Below, piece by piece: positions 16,242-24,895 of a DNA stretch of 64,000 nucleotides. The notes beneath the pieces were generated by a model. It did not search any database. It was not told the origin of the DNA and saw nothing but the letters and a program-made list of their open reading frames with translations. The position numbers were made by a program, and so were the translations under genes. Positions within the stretch are counted from its first letter, which is position 1. Every line of letters begins with the position of its first letter. This stretch comes from DATKPA01 sp051955985 (GTDB taxonomy: Bacteria > Planctomycetota > Phycisphaerae > WQYP01), in assembly GCA_051955985.1 (NCBI GenBank), contig JBQCGD010000192.1, positions 1 through 64,000 on the forward strand, given 5' to 3'.

Positions 16242-17189
16242 ATGCCTACGCAGAGCGACACCATTGCTTCCATTGTGCTTAACGACCAGGACCGGACGGA
16301 CCTGTCGGTGTACGGGTTTCGCTCGTGGCTGCTGCAGGAGATTGGGCGGCCGTACGAGGTGGTGCTGAACGTTTTTAATGAGCGGCGGGGGGTATTTGAG
16401 AAGCTGATGGAGGGGCGGAATCCAATGTGCAACGTGCTCATCAAGGTGTACAAGCGGCCGGAGGTGTTCAACATTTCGGCGGCGAACAATTTGGGGCTGC
16501 ATTTTGCGAGCGGGAAGTATGTGATGTTCGGGAACGCGGACATCATTCATCCGAGCAGTTACCTGCGGACGGTGACGGAGGAGATGGAAGGGCGGGATCT
16601 TCATTATGTGATTGGGACGCGGGGGAACCTGACGCCGGAGCGGACGCGGGCGTTGCCGGCGGTGGAGACGGTGACTCGGGAGCGGAATTTTGACTTTCTG
16701 CTGGGGAACGAGTTTTTCAACGAGTTGCCGCGGGGGTATGGGATGTCGCCGTGGTGCGTGAAGCGGGAGACGGCGGTGGAGATCGGGGGTTTTGATCCGC
16801 AGATTTATTGTCATGAAGATGACGAGTTCAACGACCGGGTGATGCACTATTTGCGTCGGACGGGGAAGCAGCGGATTTTGTACTGCATGTTTGATCTGCT
16901 GAGCTACCACATGGATCACAAGCCGAGCGAGATCCACGCGATGGGTCCGGCGTCGGTGGCGATTTTGCGGCCGCGGCGAGACCGGTTGCGCAAGGATCCG
17001 CAGTCGACGGAGGACGTGGTGCCTACGCCGATCCACTCGCTGGAGAAGCTGACGGAGATCTGGGAGAAGTCGGCGCGGCCGGAGATTCCGATGAACAAGG
17101 CGGTTCGCGAGATCATGCCGTGGCGGATGCGGGTGGCGTTGAACCGGATGAAGAAGGCGAACCGGGTGCTCTGGAAAGGGCACATGTAA
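16242..17189 (+). CDS. Family 2-like glycosyltransferase
   Basis: The 315-residue GT-A-type transferase opens with SIVLNDQDRTDLS and has NISAANNLGLHFASGKYVMF near residue 77 with GNADIIHPSSYL. The latter provides the donor-binding acidic residue. WCVKRETAVEIGGFDPQIYC then HEDDEFNDRV near residue 190 is the typical C-terminal galactosyltransferase-like segment holding the catalytic acid. It is presumably cytoplasmic, adding a sugar to a surface polysaccharide. GGAAGGAA precedes the ATG. It is first gene of an operon with the nucleotidyltransferase-kinase fusion 15 bases downstream. Confidence 0.85.
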   Translation: MPTQSDTIASIVLNDQDRTDLSVYGFRSWLLQEIGRPYEVVLNVFNERRGVFEKLMEGRNPMCNVLIKVYKRPEVFNISAANNLGLHFASGKYVMFGNADIIHPSSYLRTVTEEMEGRDLHYVIGTRGNLTPERTRALPAVETVTRERNFDFLLGNEFFNELPRGYGMSPWCVKRETAVEIGGFDPQIYCHEDDEFNDRVMHYLRRTGKQRILYCMFDLLSYHMDHKPSEIHAMGPASVAILRPRRDRLRKDPQSTEDVVPTPIHSLEKLTEIWEKSARPEIPMNKAVREIMPWRMRVALNRMKKANRVLWKGHM

Positions 17190-17204
17190 GGAGCAGAGGT
17201 TTTC

Positions 17205-18839
17205 TTGGGACCACGCACAGCGATCATACTTGCCGCGGGGCCGGGCCCTGCCGCCCTGTTGCCGTTGTTCGGGCACACGTCGCCGGCGATGCTGCCGTTG
17301 AACGGGCGGCCGACGATTCACTGGTCGCTGCATTATTTGATGCAGATGGGGATCAAGCGGGTGGTGCTGGGGGTGCGGGCGGATGATGAGCGGCTGCGGC
17401 GGTTTGTGACGCAGTCGTTCGCGTCGCTGCTGGATGTGTGCTTTATCACGCCGCGGGCGGATCGGGGGCCGGGGTTCACGTTGAGCGAGTGTTTTGACGC
17501 GGTACCGTCGGATGAGCCGGCGCTGGTGGTGCTGGCGGACACGCTGTTCCGGCTGGAGCGTCCGAACTTTGAGCGGAGCTTTGTGCTGACGCATCCGGTG
17601 GATGATGCGGCGCGGTGGTGCTTGAGCCGGGCGGATGGGCATGGGGTGGTGAGCGAGCTGCTGGACAAGCCAGCGACGAATCCGGGGGATCTTCCGGCGT
17701 TGATCGGGGTTTACTATTTCAAGGACACACGGCCCGCACGGAAGGCGTTGAAGCAGCGTGCGGAGAGCGGGAACGGGGGGATTCAGTTGTCGGTGGCGCT
17801 GGCGCCGTACGTGGCGGCGGGGGAACTGGTGGCGACGCGGGCGGACCAGTGGTCGGACTGCGGGAACCTGGACAAGCTGCAGGCGGCACGGCGGCGGATT
17901 CTGCAGGAGCGGGAATTCAATTCGCTGGAGATCGATGAACTGCGCGGGACGCTGACGAAGCGGAGCCGGGACGTTGCGAAGTTCATCAACGAGATCAATT
18001 ACTACCGGCTGGTGCCGAACGATTTGAATATTTTCTTTCCCCGGCTGGTGAGTTTTTCGCTGCGGCCGGAGAACCTGCACATCACGCTGGAGTACTACAC
18101 GTACGCGACGCTGTCGGAACTGTGGGTGTTTGAGGAGGTGGAGGTGGCGGTGTGGCGGCGGGTGTTTGCGGGGCTGCACGCGATCATGGGATGCTTCTCG
18201 GCGTATTCGGCGCAGTTGTCGGAGAAGGATTGCCTGGAAGTGTACTGGACGAAGACGGTGGAGCGCGTGGAGAAGTTTGCGAAGGGGTCGGACGCGGATT
18301 CGGCGCTGGTGCGGGCGGAGAACGTGCGGGTGAACGGGAAGACGCTGCGGGGGTGGCCGAAGCTGGCAGGAGAGGTGGAGAAGAAAGCGCGCGAGTTGGC
18401 GGCGAATGCGGCGGGGCAGATCATCCATGGGGATTTGTGCTACGCGAACATTTTGTATGACCGGCTGACGAACCTGTTTAAGTTTATTGATCCGCGCGGG
18501 AGTTTCGGGGCGGCGGGGATTTATGGGGACCCGCGATATGACCTGGCGAAGCTGATGCATTCGGTGGATGGCGGGTATGACTTCCTGATTCACGAGATGT
18601 TCAACATCAGCGGGAGCGGGAACACGGTGGAGCTGGAGCGGTTCTTCCCGCCGACGCGGGATGAAGCGATCGCGGCGTTGAATGAGACGTTTTCGGATCG
18701 GTACGTCATGCGGGACGTGCGGTTCATTGAAGGGCTGCTGTTTTTGAGCATGTGTCCGCTGCACCGGGATCATCCGCGGCGTCAGCGGGCGATGTTCACG
18801 ATCGGGCTGCAGATTTTGAACGAGGTGCTGGAATCGTGA
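17205..18839 (+). CDS. Nucleotidyltransferase-like / aminoglycoside-phosphotransferase-like kinase fusion
   Basis: The 544-residue protein joins two enzymes. Residues 1 to about 235 resemble sugar-nucleotide or LicC-type transferases (start AIILAAG; LVVLADTLF; PALIGVYYF; DCGNLDKL). The usual G-x-G-T/S-R and PKxxLP motifs are replaced by GPGPAALLPL and SPAMLPLNG, so catalysis is in doubt. Residues from about 250 on form an APH/choline-kinase-like fold with His408-Gly-Asp410 and Asn415 (HGDLCYANIL), then FIDPRGS and GDPRYDLAK. The start is TTG with AAGGAG upstream. Its stop overlaps the next gene (GTGA). It probably makes or attaches an activated small head group or sugar for the cluster's polymer. 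Confidence 0.8.
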   Translation: MGPRTAIILAAGPGPAALLPLFGHTSPAMLPLNGRPTIHWSLHYLMQMGIKRVVLGVRADDERLRRFVTQSFASLLDVCFITPRADRGPGFTLSECFDAVPSDEPALVVLADTLFRLERPNFERSFVLTHPVDDAARWCLSRADGHGVVSELLDKPATNPGDLPALIGVYYFKDTRPARKALKQRAESGNGGIQLSVALAPYVAAGELVATRADQWSDCGNLDKLQAARRRILQEREFNSLEIDELRGTLTKRSRDVAKFINEINYYRLVPNDLNIFFPRLVSFSLRPENLHITLEYYTYATLSELWVFEEVEVAVWRRVFAGLHAIMGCFSAYSAQLSEKDCLEVYWTKTVERVEKFAKGSDADSALVRAENVRVNGKTLRGWPKLAGEVEKKARELAANAAGQIIHGDLCYANILYDRLTNLFKFIDPRGSFGAAGIYGDPRYDLAKLMHSVDGGYDFLIHEMFNISGSGNTVELERFFPPTRDEAIAALNETFSDRYVMRDVRFIEGLLFLSMCPLHRDHPRRQRAMFTIGLQILNEVLES

Positions 18840-19219
18840 GAATCGCCATCGACATCGACGGGACGATCTGCGAGTTGAAGAAATCGGGTCAGAGTTACTC
18901 GGACGTGGCGCCGTTGCCGGGGGCGGCGGAGAAGATCCAGGGGCTGAAGGCGGCAGGGCATTACATTATTCTGCTGACGGCGCGGCACATGAAGACGTGC
19001 GAGGGGAACGTGGGGCTGGTGGTGGCGCGGCAGGGGCCGACGCTGTTTGCGTGGCTGGAGAAGCACGGGATTCCGTACGACGAGATCTGGTTCGGGAAGC
19101 CGCACGCGGATGTGTACATTGATGACAACGGGTTGCGGTTCACGTCGTGGGAGAGCATTGCGGGGGATGGGAGCAATCTGCCGATCAGCAAGGAGAAGCT
19201 GGCGGCGAAGCATGTGTGA
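18836..19219 (+). CDS. HAD-family capsule biosynthesis phosphatase, EcbF/BcbF-like
   Basis: This 127-residue compact HAD phosphatase has catalytic Asp6 and Asp8 in IDIDGTICEL, motif II in IILLTARH, and KPHADVYIDDNGLRF as motifs III-IV. EcbF/BcbF proteins are found in capsule loci and are presumed to dephosphorylate a sugar or polyol phosphate. The GTG start overlaps the preceding stop by four bases, so translation is probably coupled. Confidence 0.85.
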   Translation: MRIAIDIDGTICELKKSGQSYSDVAPLPGAAEKIQGLKAAGHYIILLTARHMKTCEGNVGLVVARQGPTLFAWLEKHGIPYDEIWFGKPHADVYIDDNGLRFTSWESIAGDGSNLPISKEKLAAKHV

Positions 19220-19246
19220 GAGGCTGTGACAGGCACGGAAGGGCGC

Positions 19247-19978
19247 ATGAACATAGTGATACCGATGGCGGGACTTGGCAGCCGGTTTCGATCGGCGGGG
19301 TACACGACACCGAAGCCGCTGATTCCGGTGCTGGGGAAGCCGATGTATGCGTGGGCGACGGATTCATTGCCGTTGAAGCATGCAGGGCGGCTGATTTTCG
19401 TGCTGCTCAGGTCGCAGCCGGAGTTCCCGGAATTGAAAGCGGACATTCTTTCGCGCTATGAGAAGCATCATCCGGTGGTGCTGGATGTGCCGGCGCTGAC
19501 GGCGGGGCAGGCGGTGACGGTGTTGACGGGGCGGTCGTTGATCGACAATGGCGAGGAATTGTTGATTCATAACGCGGACACGGCTTTTGATATCGCACAG
19601 GACTGGGTGGCGGCGGCGCGGGACGCGCAGGTGGATGGGGCGCTGCTGGTGTTCGACTCGCAGGAGAAACGCTGGAGCTTTTCGCGGGAGGGGGCGGACG
19701 GGTGGGTGGTGGAGGTGCGCGAGAAGGTGGTGATTTCGAATCATGCGTCCACGGGGACGTATTATTTCCGGTGCGGGCGGCAGTATGTGGAGCTGGCGGA
19801 TCGGATGATTGCGCGGCAATCGGTGGAGAAGGGGGAGTACTACGTGGGTCCGCTTTATAATGATCTGATTGCCGCGGGCGGCCGGGTGAAGAATTACACG
19901 ATCGATCGGCTGTACTGTTTTGGGACGCCGGAGGATCTGGCGGCGACGCTTGCGGGGATAGGGAAGGATTCGGGTTGA
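19247..19978 (+). CDS. Sugar nucleotidyltransferase
   Basis: The 243-residue NTP-transferase has an intact signature: IPMAGLGSRF near residue 5 and TTPKPLIPVLGKPM near residue 20, including the catalytic Lys. LIHNADTAF follows near residue 105, and GTYYF and GEYYVGPLYNDLI lie further on. It forms NDP-sugar (or a related CDP compound) from NTP and sugar phosphate. In contrast to the fusion protein upstream, its active site is canonical. GGAAGG lies upstream of the ATG at 19247; an earlier GTG at 19226 is less likely. Confidence 0.87.
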   Translation: MNIVIPMAGLGSRFRSAGYTTPKPLIPVLGKPMYAWATDSLPLKHAGRLIFVLLRSQPEFPELKADILSRYEKHHPVVLDVPALTAGQAVTVLTGRSLIDNGEELLIHNADTAFDIAQDWVAAARDAQVDGALLVFDSQEKRWSFSREGADGWVVEVREKVVISNHASTGTYYFRCGRQYVELADRMIARQSVEKGEYYVGPLYNDLIAAGGRVKNYTIDRLYCFGTPEDLAATLAGIGKDSG

Positions 19979-20017
19979 GCTGGGCGGGGTGTGTGCGTCT
20001 TACGGGAAGCAGCGCGT

Positions 20018-20632
20018 ATGGAAGATGGGCGGTTGACAGTTTCGCCGGAGAGAACGGGGGGTGCGGCTGGCGCGCCGGGAATCGAGGGCGGCGTGGAGAA
20101 GCGGCTGGTGTCGTCGGCGACGCGGGGGATGAAGGTGAAGCGGTTGTTGTGGGCGGGGGTGGAGGGGACGTTGTTTCGGTGGTCGTTTCATACGATGAAT
20201 GGGTGGCGGGCGTTTTTGCTGCGGATGTTTGGGGCGAAAGTCGGGGAGCGGTGCATTATTCGGCGGACGGTGCGGACGTATTATCCGTGGAATGTGGCGA
20301 TCGGGGATATGTGCATCCTGGGGGACAAGGCGGAGCTTTATAGTCTGGGGACGATCACGATTGGAGAGGGGGCGATGGTTTCGCAGGAGGCGTATTTGTG
20401 CGCGGGGACGCATGATTATGCGGACGTGACGTTGCCGCTGGTGACCCCCCCTATCGAGATTGGGGCGGAGGCGTGGATTTGTGCGCGGGCGTTTGTGGGG
20501 CCGGGGGTGAAAGTTGGGGAGGGGGCGGTGGTGGCGGCGTGCGGGGTGGCGGTGAAGGATGTGGAGGCGTGGATGATTGTGGGGGGCAATCCGGCGAAGG
20601 TGATCAAGCGGCGAGTGTTGAAGGATCGCTGA
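20018..20632 (+). CDS. WcaF-like hexapeptide acyltransferase
   Basis: The 204-residue protein is a left-handed beta-helix acetyltransferase. It has the WcaF-type N-terminus (WRAFLLRMFGAKVGERC), isoleucine-patch repeats (IGDMCILGDKAEL; ITIGEGAMVSQ) and the catalytic His in YLCAGTHDYAD. A C-terminal VGGNPAKVIKRR follows. It acetylates a sugar in exopolysaccharide assembly using acetyl-CoA. The ATG at 20018 follows GGAAGC. It converges on the WcaI-like gene with a 6-base gap, so the locus carries both WcaF- and WcaI-type genes. Confidence 0.88.
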   Translation: MEDGRLTVSPERTGGAAGAPGIEGGVEKRLVSSATRGMKVKRLLWAGVEGTLFRWSFHTMNGWRAFLLRMFGAKVGERCIIRRTVRTYYPWNVAIGDMCILGDKAELYSLGTITIGEGAMVSQEAYLCAGTHDYADVTLPLVTPPIEIGAEAWICARAFVGPGVKVGEGAVVAACGVAVKDVEAWMIVGGNPAKVIKRRVLKDR

Positions 20633-20638
20633 CGCGGG

Positions 20639-21922
20639 CTAATTGTTCGGGGCTCGGGGTTCGGGGTTCGGGGTTCGGGTGCTGCGGCGAGCGGTTTGGG
20701 TGAGGAGGAGGGATTCGAGCATTTCGGTGAGTTTTTCGGTGTTGACCTGCCGGCTGTAATTTTGGGTGAGGAGGGTGCGGGTGCGTTGTTCGAACGCCGG
20801 ATCGGTTTGGTTTTTCTGAAGTTCGCGCAGGGCGGTGAGGAAGCCGCCGGTGTCGCCGATTTGCAGGACTTTGCCGGTGTTGGATTCGGTGAGGACGCAG
20901 GCGACTTCGGTGTCGGGGGGGCCGATATAGATGCTTGGGCGGCCGGCGGCGAGGATGCCGTAGAACTTGGAGGGGACGATGAGGCCGGAGGTGTTGGGGG
21001 CCTGGGTGATGAGGTGGACGTCGGCGGCAGAGAGGGTTTCGGGGAGTTTTTCGCGGGGCTGGTAGTCGAGGAGGAGGGCGTTGGGGAGGTGGTGGGCGTC
21101 GATGAATTTCTGGATTTCCTGCATGCGTTTTCCGCCACCGATGAAGACGAAGAGGATGGCTTTGTCCTGCGGGTCGGGGGAGGCGGCGAGTTGCTGCATG
21201 GCGGCGGTGATGGTGGAGATGTCGTGGCCGAGGCCGAGGTTGCCGGAGTACATGACGACGAATTTGTTGTGGAGATTGTGGTGGAGGCGGCAGGGGTTGG
21301 TGTCGCGCGGGGTGGGGGCGATTTCGTTGGGGTCGGCCCAGGGGGTGATGAGGGCGAGTTTTTTGGGGTCGATGTTTTTGGATTCGATGACGCGTTGCAT
21401 GCAGCGGCCGAGGACGATGACGCGGTCGGCGGAACGGAGCATTTTGCGGTGGAGGGCCTCGAAGATCCTGGCGGGGAGGGAGGATTTCTTCATGACGCCG
21501 AGGGCGATGGGGACATCGGGGTAGAGGTCCATTTCATACTGGACGTATTTGGAGCCGCGGATGGATTTGTTGAGCATGCCGACGAGGCCGATGAAGGGGG
21601 GCGTGGTGAGGCAGACGACGACGTCCTGTTTGGGGAGGGTGAGGGCGCGGTAGAGGGCGAGGGCGTGGAAGAGGCCGAAGTCGATGAGGCGGGTGAGGAT
21701 GCGGCCTTTTTTGAAGAGGTTGGCGCCGACGCGGTAGATTTTTGCGCCTTTGTAGGTGTCGCGTTTGGGGAGGTTGCCGCCTTGTTTGCCGTAGACGGAG
21801 CGGGAGGCGATGACGGTGACTTCGTGGCCGCGGGAGGTGAGAAGTTCGGTCCAGTCGGCGAGGTGCTGGGCGGTGGCGACGAGGTCGGGGTAGAAGGGCT
21901 GATTGATGATGAGGATGCGCAT
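20639..21922 (-). CDS. WcaI-like glycosyltransferase family 4
   Basis: The 427-residue GT-B transferase starts MRILIINQPFYPDLVATAQH and has RGHEVTVIASRSVYG, VVMYSGNLGLGHDI near residue 225 and SGLIVPSKFYGILAAGRP near residue 330 (donor site). WcaI proteins act in colanic-acid-type polymer synthesis. The last residues (RTPNPEPRAPNN) are encoded by the GTTCGGG heptamer array 20645-20679, so the repeat has become the C-terminal coding tail. It is convergent with the WcaF-like gene. Confidence 0.88.
   Translation of the reverse strand: MRILIINQPFYPDLVATAQHLADWTELLTSRGHEVTVIASRSVYGKQGGNLPKRDTYKGAKIYRVGANLFKKGRILTRLIDFGLFHALALYRALTLPKQDVVVCLTTPPFIGLVGMLNKSIRGSKYVQYEMDLYPDVPIALGVMKKSSLPARIFEALHRKMLRSADRVIVLGRCMQRVIESKNIDPKKLALITPWADPNEIAPTPRDTNPCRLHHNLHNKFVVMYSGNLGLGHDISTITAAMQQLAASPDPQDKAILFVFIGGGKRMQEIQKFIDAHHLPNALLLDYQPREKLPETLSAADVHLITQAPNTSGLIVPSKFYGILAAGRPSIYIGPPDTEVACVLTESNTGKVLQIGDTGGFLTALRELQKNQTDPAFEQRTRTLLTQNYSRQVNTEKLTEMLESLLLTQTARRSTRTPNPEPRAPNN
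20645..20679 (-). repeat. Heptamer array, GTTCGGG family (5 units)
   Basis: Five consecutive 7-base words, GTTCGGG, GCTCGGG and three further GTTCGGG, overlap the 3' end of the WcaI-like gene. Read in frame they give a PNPEPR-type repeat. The family recurs at 9981-10008. Confidence 0.88.
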
Positions 21923-21979
21923 GGCTGGGGATGTTATCGGCTGGATCGGGGTGGGGCGAGAGGCGGGGTTATGGGTGGG

Positions 21980-22393
21980 TTAACTTTGAGGGGCTTCATT
22001 GTGGGGGGATGACGGTTTCTCGAAAGGGGGCCAGCAGAAGAGGCCGGTGTGGGCGGTGAGGGCTTCGACGGCGAGGGCAGGGTCGAAGAGTTTGCGGTCG
22101 ATGATGGCGGACCAGAGTTGGTTGCCGCCGATGCCTTCGGTGGGGATGACGTAGCTTTCGGGGCGGAGAGTGGTGAAGAGGTAGATGGAATCGGATTCGA
22201 GGAGGTCGGCGGCTTCGAAGCAGACGCGGGTGATGGTGGACCACGGGATGTCGACGGCCCAGGGGTCGCGGCCGGGCGGGGTGACGCGGAGGTGGATGGC
22301 GGCGTCGTCGAAGGTGATGCGGTACCAGTCGATGGTGACGGAGGGGGTGCGGCGAGGGGTGAAGAGGGTGAGGAGTTTGGAGAGGAGGTTCAT
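21980..22393 (-). CDS. Uncharacterised small protein
   Basis: I do not recognise a family. The 137-residue product begins MNLLSKLLTLFTPR and then has a compact alternating beta pattern: TIDWYRITFDDAAIHLRV, WAVDIPWSTITRVCFEA, IYLFTT and YVIPTEG. This resembles PH-like or YxxY-type small beta-barrels that sense or bind at membranes, which is only a visual impression. No signal peptide is seen. No clear ribosome site precedes the ATG; a TTG at 22468 is an alternative start. Codon use is like the neighbours. Confidence 0.65.
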   Translation of the reverse strand: MNLLSKLLTLFTPRRTPSVTIDWYRITFDDAAIHLRVTPPGRDPWAVDIPWSTITRVCFEAADLLESDSIYLFTTLRPESYVIPTEGIGGNQLWSAIIDRKLFDPALAVEALTAHTGLFCWPPFEKPSSPHNEAPQS

Positions 22394-22661
22394 GGTTTGG
22401 CCGTTCAATGGGCTGGGGCGGCGTCGTTTGATTGTGCGGCTCTCCTCCGTGTCAGTGCGGCGAGCCAAACGAACTAATGCGCGATTTTACACTGATCCGA
22501 AGAACCTTCATTGCTGGGCAATTTGAATTCTGTTTCGCAGGCAATGAGCGGGCCGAGAGGAAAGCCATCCCAGGCAAAGTAAGGCCGCGAATATGAACGC
22601 ACAACAAAAATAGCGTGAAGCGAAGTGGCGAAACGATCTGCCGGCGCGCGAATTCCTCCGT

Positions 22662-23234
22662 TTACTTCTGGGCGAGGGGGATGGAGAGGTGGTCGGCGGG
22701 CTGGTTTTGGGCGAGACCTTTTTTGTGGAGGGTGTCGAAGGTTTGCTGGGCGACTTCGAGGGTGTAGCCGTGGGCGACGAGGTCGTGGAGGGAGATGTTG
22801 CCGCCGTTTTTTCGGGCGAGTTCGATGGTGGCGGCGATGGGGAGCTGGGTGTAGTCGGGGAACTGCCAGAGGTTTTTCTGGAGTTCTTCCCAGCGGGGTT
22901 CTGCGAGGCCGAGGCGTTGGAGGTGCTTGAGGGCGTGGAGGGCGAGGTCGGGTTTGATGTCGAGGGCGGTGGAGAGTTCGCCGAGGGTGATGAGGCCGTT
23001 GTTGTCCTTGGCGACCTGGAGGATTTCCCGGGTGGGGAGTTCCATGGAGAGGTAGTAGAAGAAGGCACCGAGGCCCATGAGGAAGAGCCAGAGGAAGGCG
23101 AATTCGCCTTTTTCGGCGGTGGGGATTTTGGTGGTGAAGTCGACGACGAGCATGAGAGCGCCGCCGAAGAAGAGGGAGGCGGCGGCGAAGGTGCGGCGCT
23201 TGATGCGCTTGGAGAATTGGGAGATGTTGATCAT
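22662..23234 (-). CDS. Membrane protein with two TM segments and helical (winged-helix-like) C-terminal region
   Basis: The 190-residue protein has two membrane spans near residues 16-34 (FAAASLFFGGALMLVVDF) and 44-62 (EFAFLWLFLMGLGAFFYYL). A cytoplasmic part follows with two helical repeats, LPTREILQVAKDNNGLITLG and GNISLHDLVAHGYTLEVAQQ. Each looks like a small DNA- or protein-binding winged helix. It is downstream of the two band-7 genes and probably co-transcribed, being separated from the nearer by about 50 bases that contain a nonamer repeat. Its function is unknown; a regulatory or scaffold role at the band-7 complex is inference. Confidence 0.65.
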   Translation of the reverse strand: MINISQFSKRIKRRTFAAASLFFGGALMLVVDFTTKIPTAEKGEFAFLWLFLMGLGAFFYYLSMELPTREILQVAKDNNGLITLGELSTALDIKPDLALHALKHLQRLGLAEPRWEELQKNLWQFPDYTQLPIAATIELARKNGGNISLHDLVAHGYTLEVAQQTFDTLHKKGLAQNQPADHLSIPLAQK

Positions 23235-23254
23235 GCCGTTAAGACTATAAATTA

Positions 23255-23281
23255 GCCACGAAAGACGCTAAAGACACGAAA
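23255..23281 (-). repeat. Nonamer array, GACACGAAA family (3 units)
   Basis: Three consecutive 9-base words on the plus text, GCCACGAAA, GACGCTAAA and GACACGAAA, end 6 bases from the stop codon of the band-7 gene. Related arrays are at 26606-26632 and, in the reverse sense, 54361-54396. Confidence 0.8.
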
Positions 23282-23286
23282 GGGAT

Positions 23287-24840
23287 TTAGTGTTGGGGAT
23301 CGGGCGCGGGGGACTGGGACAGGATCTTTTTGGCGGCGGTGTCCTGGAGGTTGTTCTGCATGTCGGTCCAGAGGGTGCCGGGGCCGGCGTAGTGGTATTC
23401 GATTTTCAGGTCGTCGGGGAGAGATTTGGCGAAGGTGGCGAGATTGAAGTTGTCGGCGCCGCCGTAGGCGTTGACGAGGAGCTGCATGAGTTCGGCCTGG
23501 GCGCGGGAGGTGGTTTCGAGGACGTCGGCGTCGGCTTTGCCGGCGATCTTGACGCCCTGGGCGTTGAGTTCGGCGACCTGGCGGTCGATGGCGGCGACTT
23601 TTCGGTCGGCGTCGGCTTTCATGGTGGCGGCGGTTTTGAGGCCTTCTTCCTTGGAGGCGGCGACGATGGCGGCGGTTTCGGAATCGAAGTCCTGGAGGGC
23701 GGTGGCGACTTTGCGCTTGGCGGCTTCGAGCTGGCCGGCGACGGTGTCGCGGTCCTGTTCGGTGGCGAGAGTGATGAGTTCTTCCTCGGCGAGCATTTTG
23801 GCCTGGATCGTTTCGACGATGGTGGGGTCGGGGTGGAACCCGCGGACGAGGGCCATGAGGAAGTGGATGCCTTTTTCCTTACCGACTTTCTGGAGGTCGC
23901 GGGTGACGGTTTCCTGGAAGCGGTCGCGGGTGCTGCCGGCGATGAAGTCGGCGGTGGTCATGTCGGAGCCGGCGTTTTTGCAGATGGACATGATTTGCGG
24001 GTGAATGACCTTTTCCTGGAGCATGTCGAGTGTGCCGTAGTCGGCGACGAGGCGCGGCGCGTCGGCGGGGAAGACGCCCCAGACGACGGTGATGTCGAGG
24101 TACATTTGTTTACCGTCGGCGAGGGGGAAGGAGACGCCGGTGCCTTCCTTGGGGAGGAGCATTTTGCGGGGGTTGCCGTTGCGGTCGCGGACTTCTCCGG
24201 GCTGGTAATCGACGTGCATGTCGAAGACGTCGTAGCCGACGCCGACGATGGTGACCTTGATCTGCTCGGGATTGATGGCGTAATAGCCGGGCTGGAGGAC
24301 GGTGGGGAGGATGCCTTTGTGGGGGCCTTCGGTGAGGGTTTGGACGCCGACGTAGCCGGGGGGGATGTAGGTCATGGGCTGGGTGTCGGTGAAGCCTTTG
24401 GCGGCGTAGTCGGGCTGGATGTAGTGGGTCTGGCCGAACTCGTTGAGGCGCCAGACGCCGGGGGTGAGGACCTGGAGCTGGGTGCCTTTTTCATCGGGGT
24501 TGGCGATGAAGCGGCCTTCGGGGAGGTCTTTGCCGATGTTGTTGCGGACGAGGGCGATGTGTCCGGGGGGGACTTCGAAGTCGGGGACGACCTTGGTGGA
24601 GTAGGCCCAGGGCATGAGGAAGTGGCGGCCGGGGCCGAGCATCTGTTCGATGACGCCCTGCTGTCCGGGGCCGGCGTAGGAGTCTTTGGGCGCCGGGGAG
24701 CCGGTGAGACGGATGAGTTCGCGGGATTCGTGCGGGGGGACCCAGGTGCGTTCGACGCCCCATTTCCAGAGGCCGAAGTAGGCGACGGAGAGGAGGATGA
24801 GGGCGATGATGATGACGTTGAGGATTAGTTTTTTGCCCAT
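23287..24840 (-). CDS. SPFH/band-7 domain membrane protein A
   Basis: The 517-residue protein has one N-terminal membrane anchor (LILNVIIIALILLSVAYFGL, residues 5-24). A duplicated beta-rich lead-in follows (PGQQGVIEQMLGPGRHFLMP; PGYVGVQTLTEGPHKGILP), then the SPFH core. A long helical coiled coil rich in Ala, Glu, Lys and Asp (about 370-470) comes next, ending in a flotillin-like oligomerisation end. Band-7 proteins form membrane-associated ring or cage assemblies. The gene upstream (24896-26569) is a paralogue, so the two probably form a hetero-oligomer as in HflK/HflC, but they are much larger than those. Confidence 0.85.
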   Translation of the reverse strand: MGKKLILNVIIIALILLSVAYFGLWKWGVERTWVPPHESRELIRLTGSPAPKDSYAGPGQQGVIEQMLGPGRHFLMPWAYSTKVVPDFEVPPGHIALVRNNIGKDLPEGRFIANPDEKGTQLQVLTPGVWRLNEFGQTHYIQPDYAAKGFTDTQPMTYIPPGYVGVQTLTEGPHKGILPTVLQPGYYAINPEQIKVTIVGVGYDVFDMHVDYQPGEVRDRNGNPRKMLLPKEGTGVSFPLADGKQMYLDITVVWGVFPADAPRLVADYGTLDMLQEKVIHPQIMSICKNAGSDMTTADFIAGSTRDRFQETVTRDLQKVGKEKGIHFLMALVRGFHPDPTIVETIQAKMLAEEELITLATEQDRDTVAGQLEAAKRKVATALQDFDSETAAIVAASKEEGLKTAATMKADADRKVAAIDRQVAELNAQGVKIAGKADADVLETTSRAQAELMQLLVNAYGGADNFNLATFAKSLPDDLKIEYHYAGPGTLWTDMQNNLQDTAAKKILSQSPAPDPQH

Positions 24841-24895
24841 GGCGAGTCCTTAGGGTCTGGGGAATGGGGTCTGGGGTATGTGGCCAGGCGCGTTG

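Noticed and set aside
16092..18773. 893-codon minus-strand open frame across the polysaccharide genes
   Set aside because: Arg/Pro/His-rich antisense artefact over two genes with recognisable motifs.
23290..24828. 512-codon plus-strand frame over the band-7 gene
   Set aside because: Gly/Asp/Val-rich mirror of a genuine band-7 protein.
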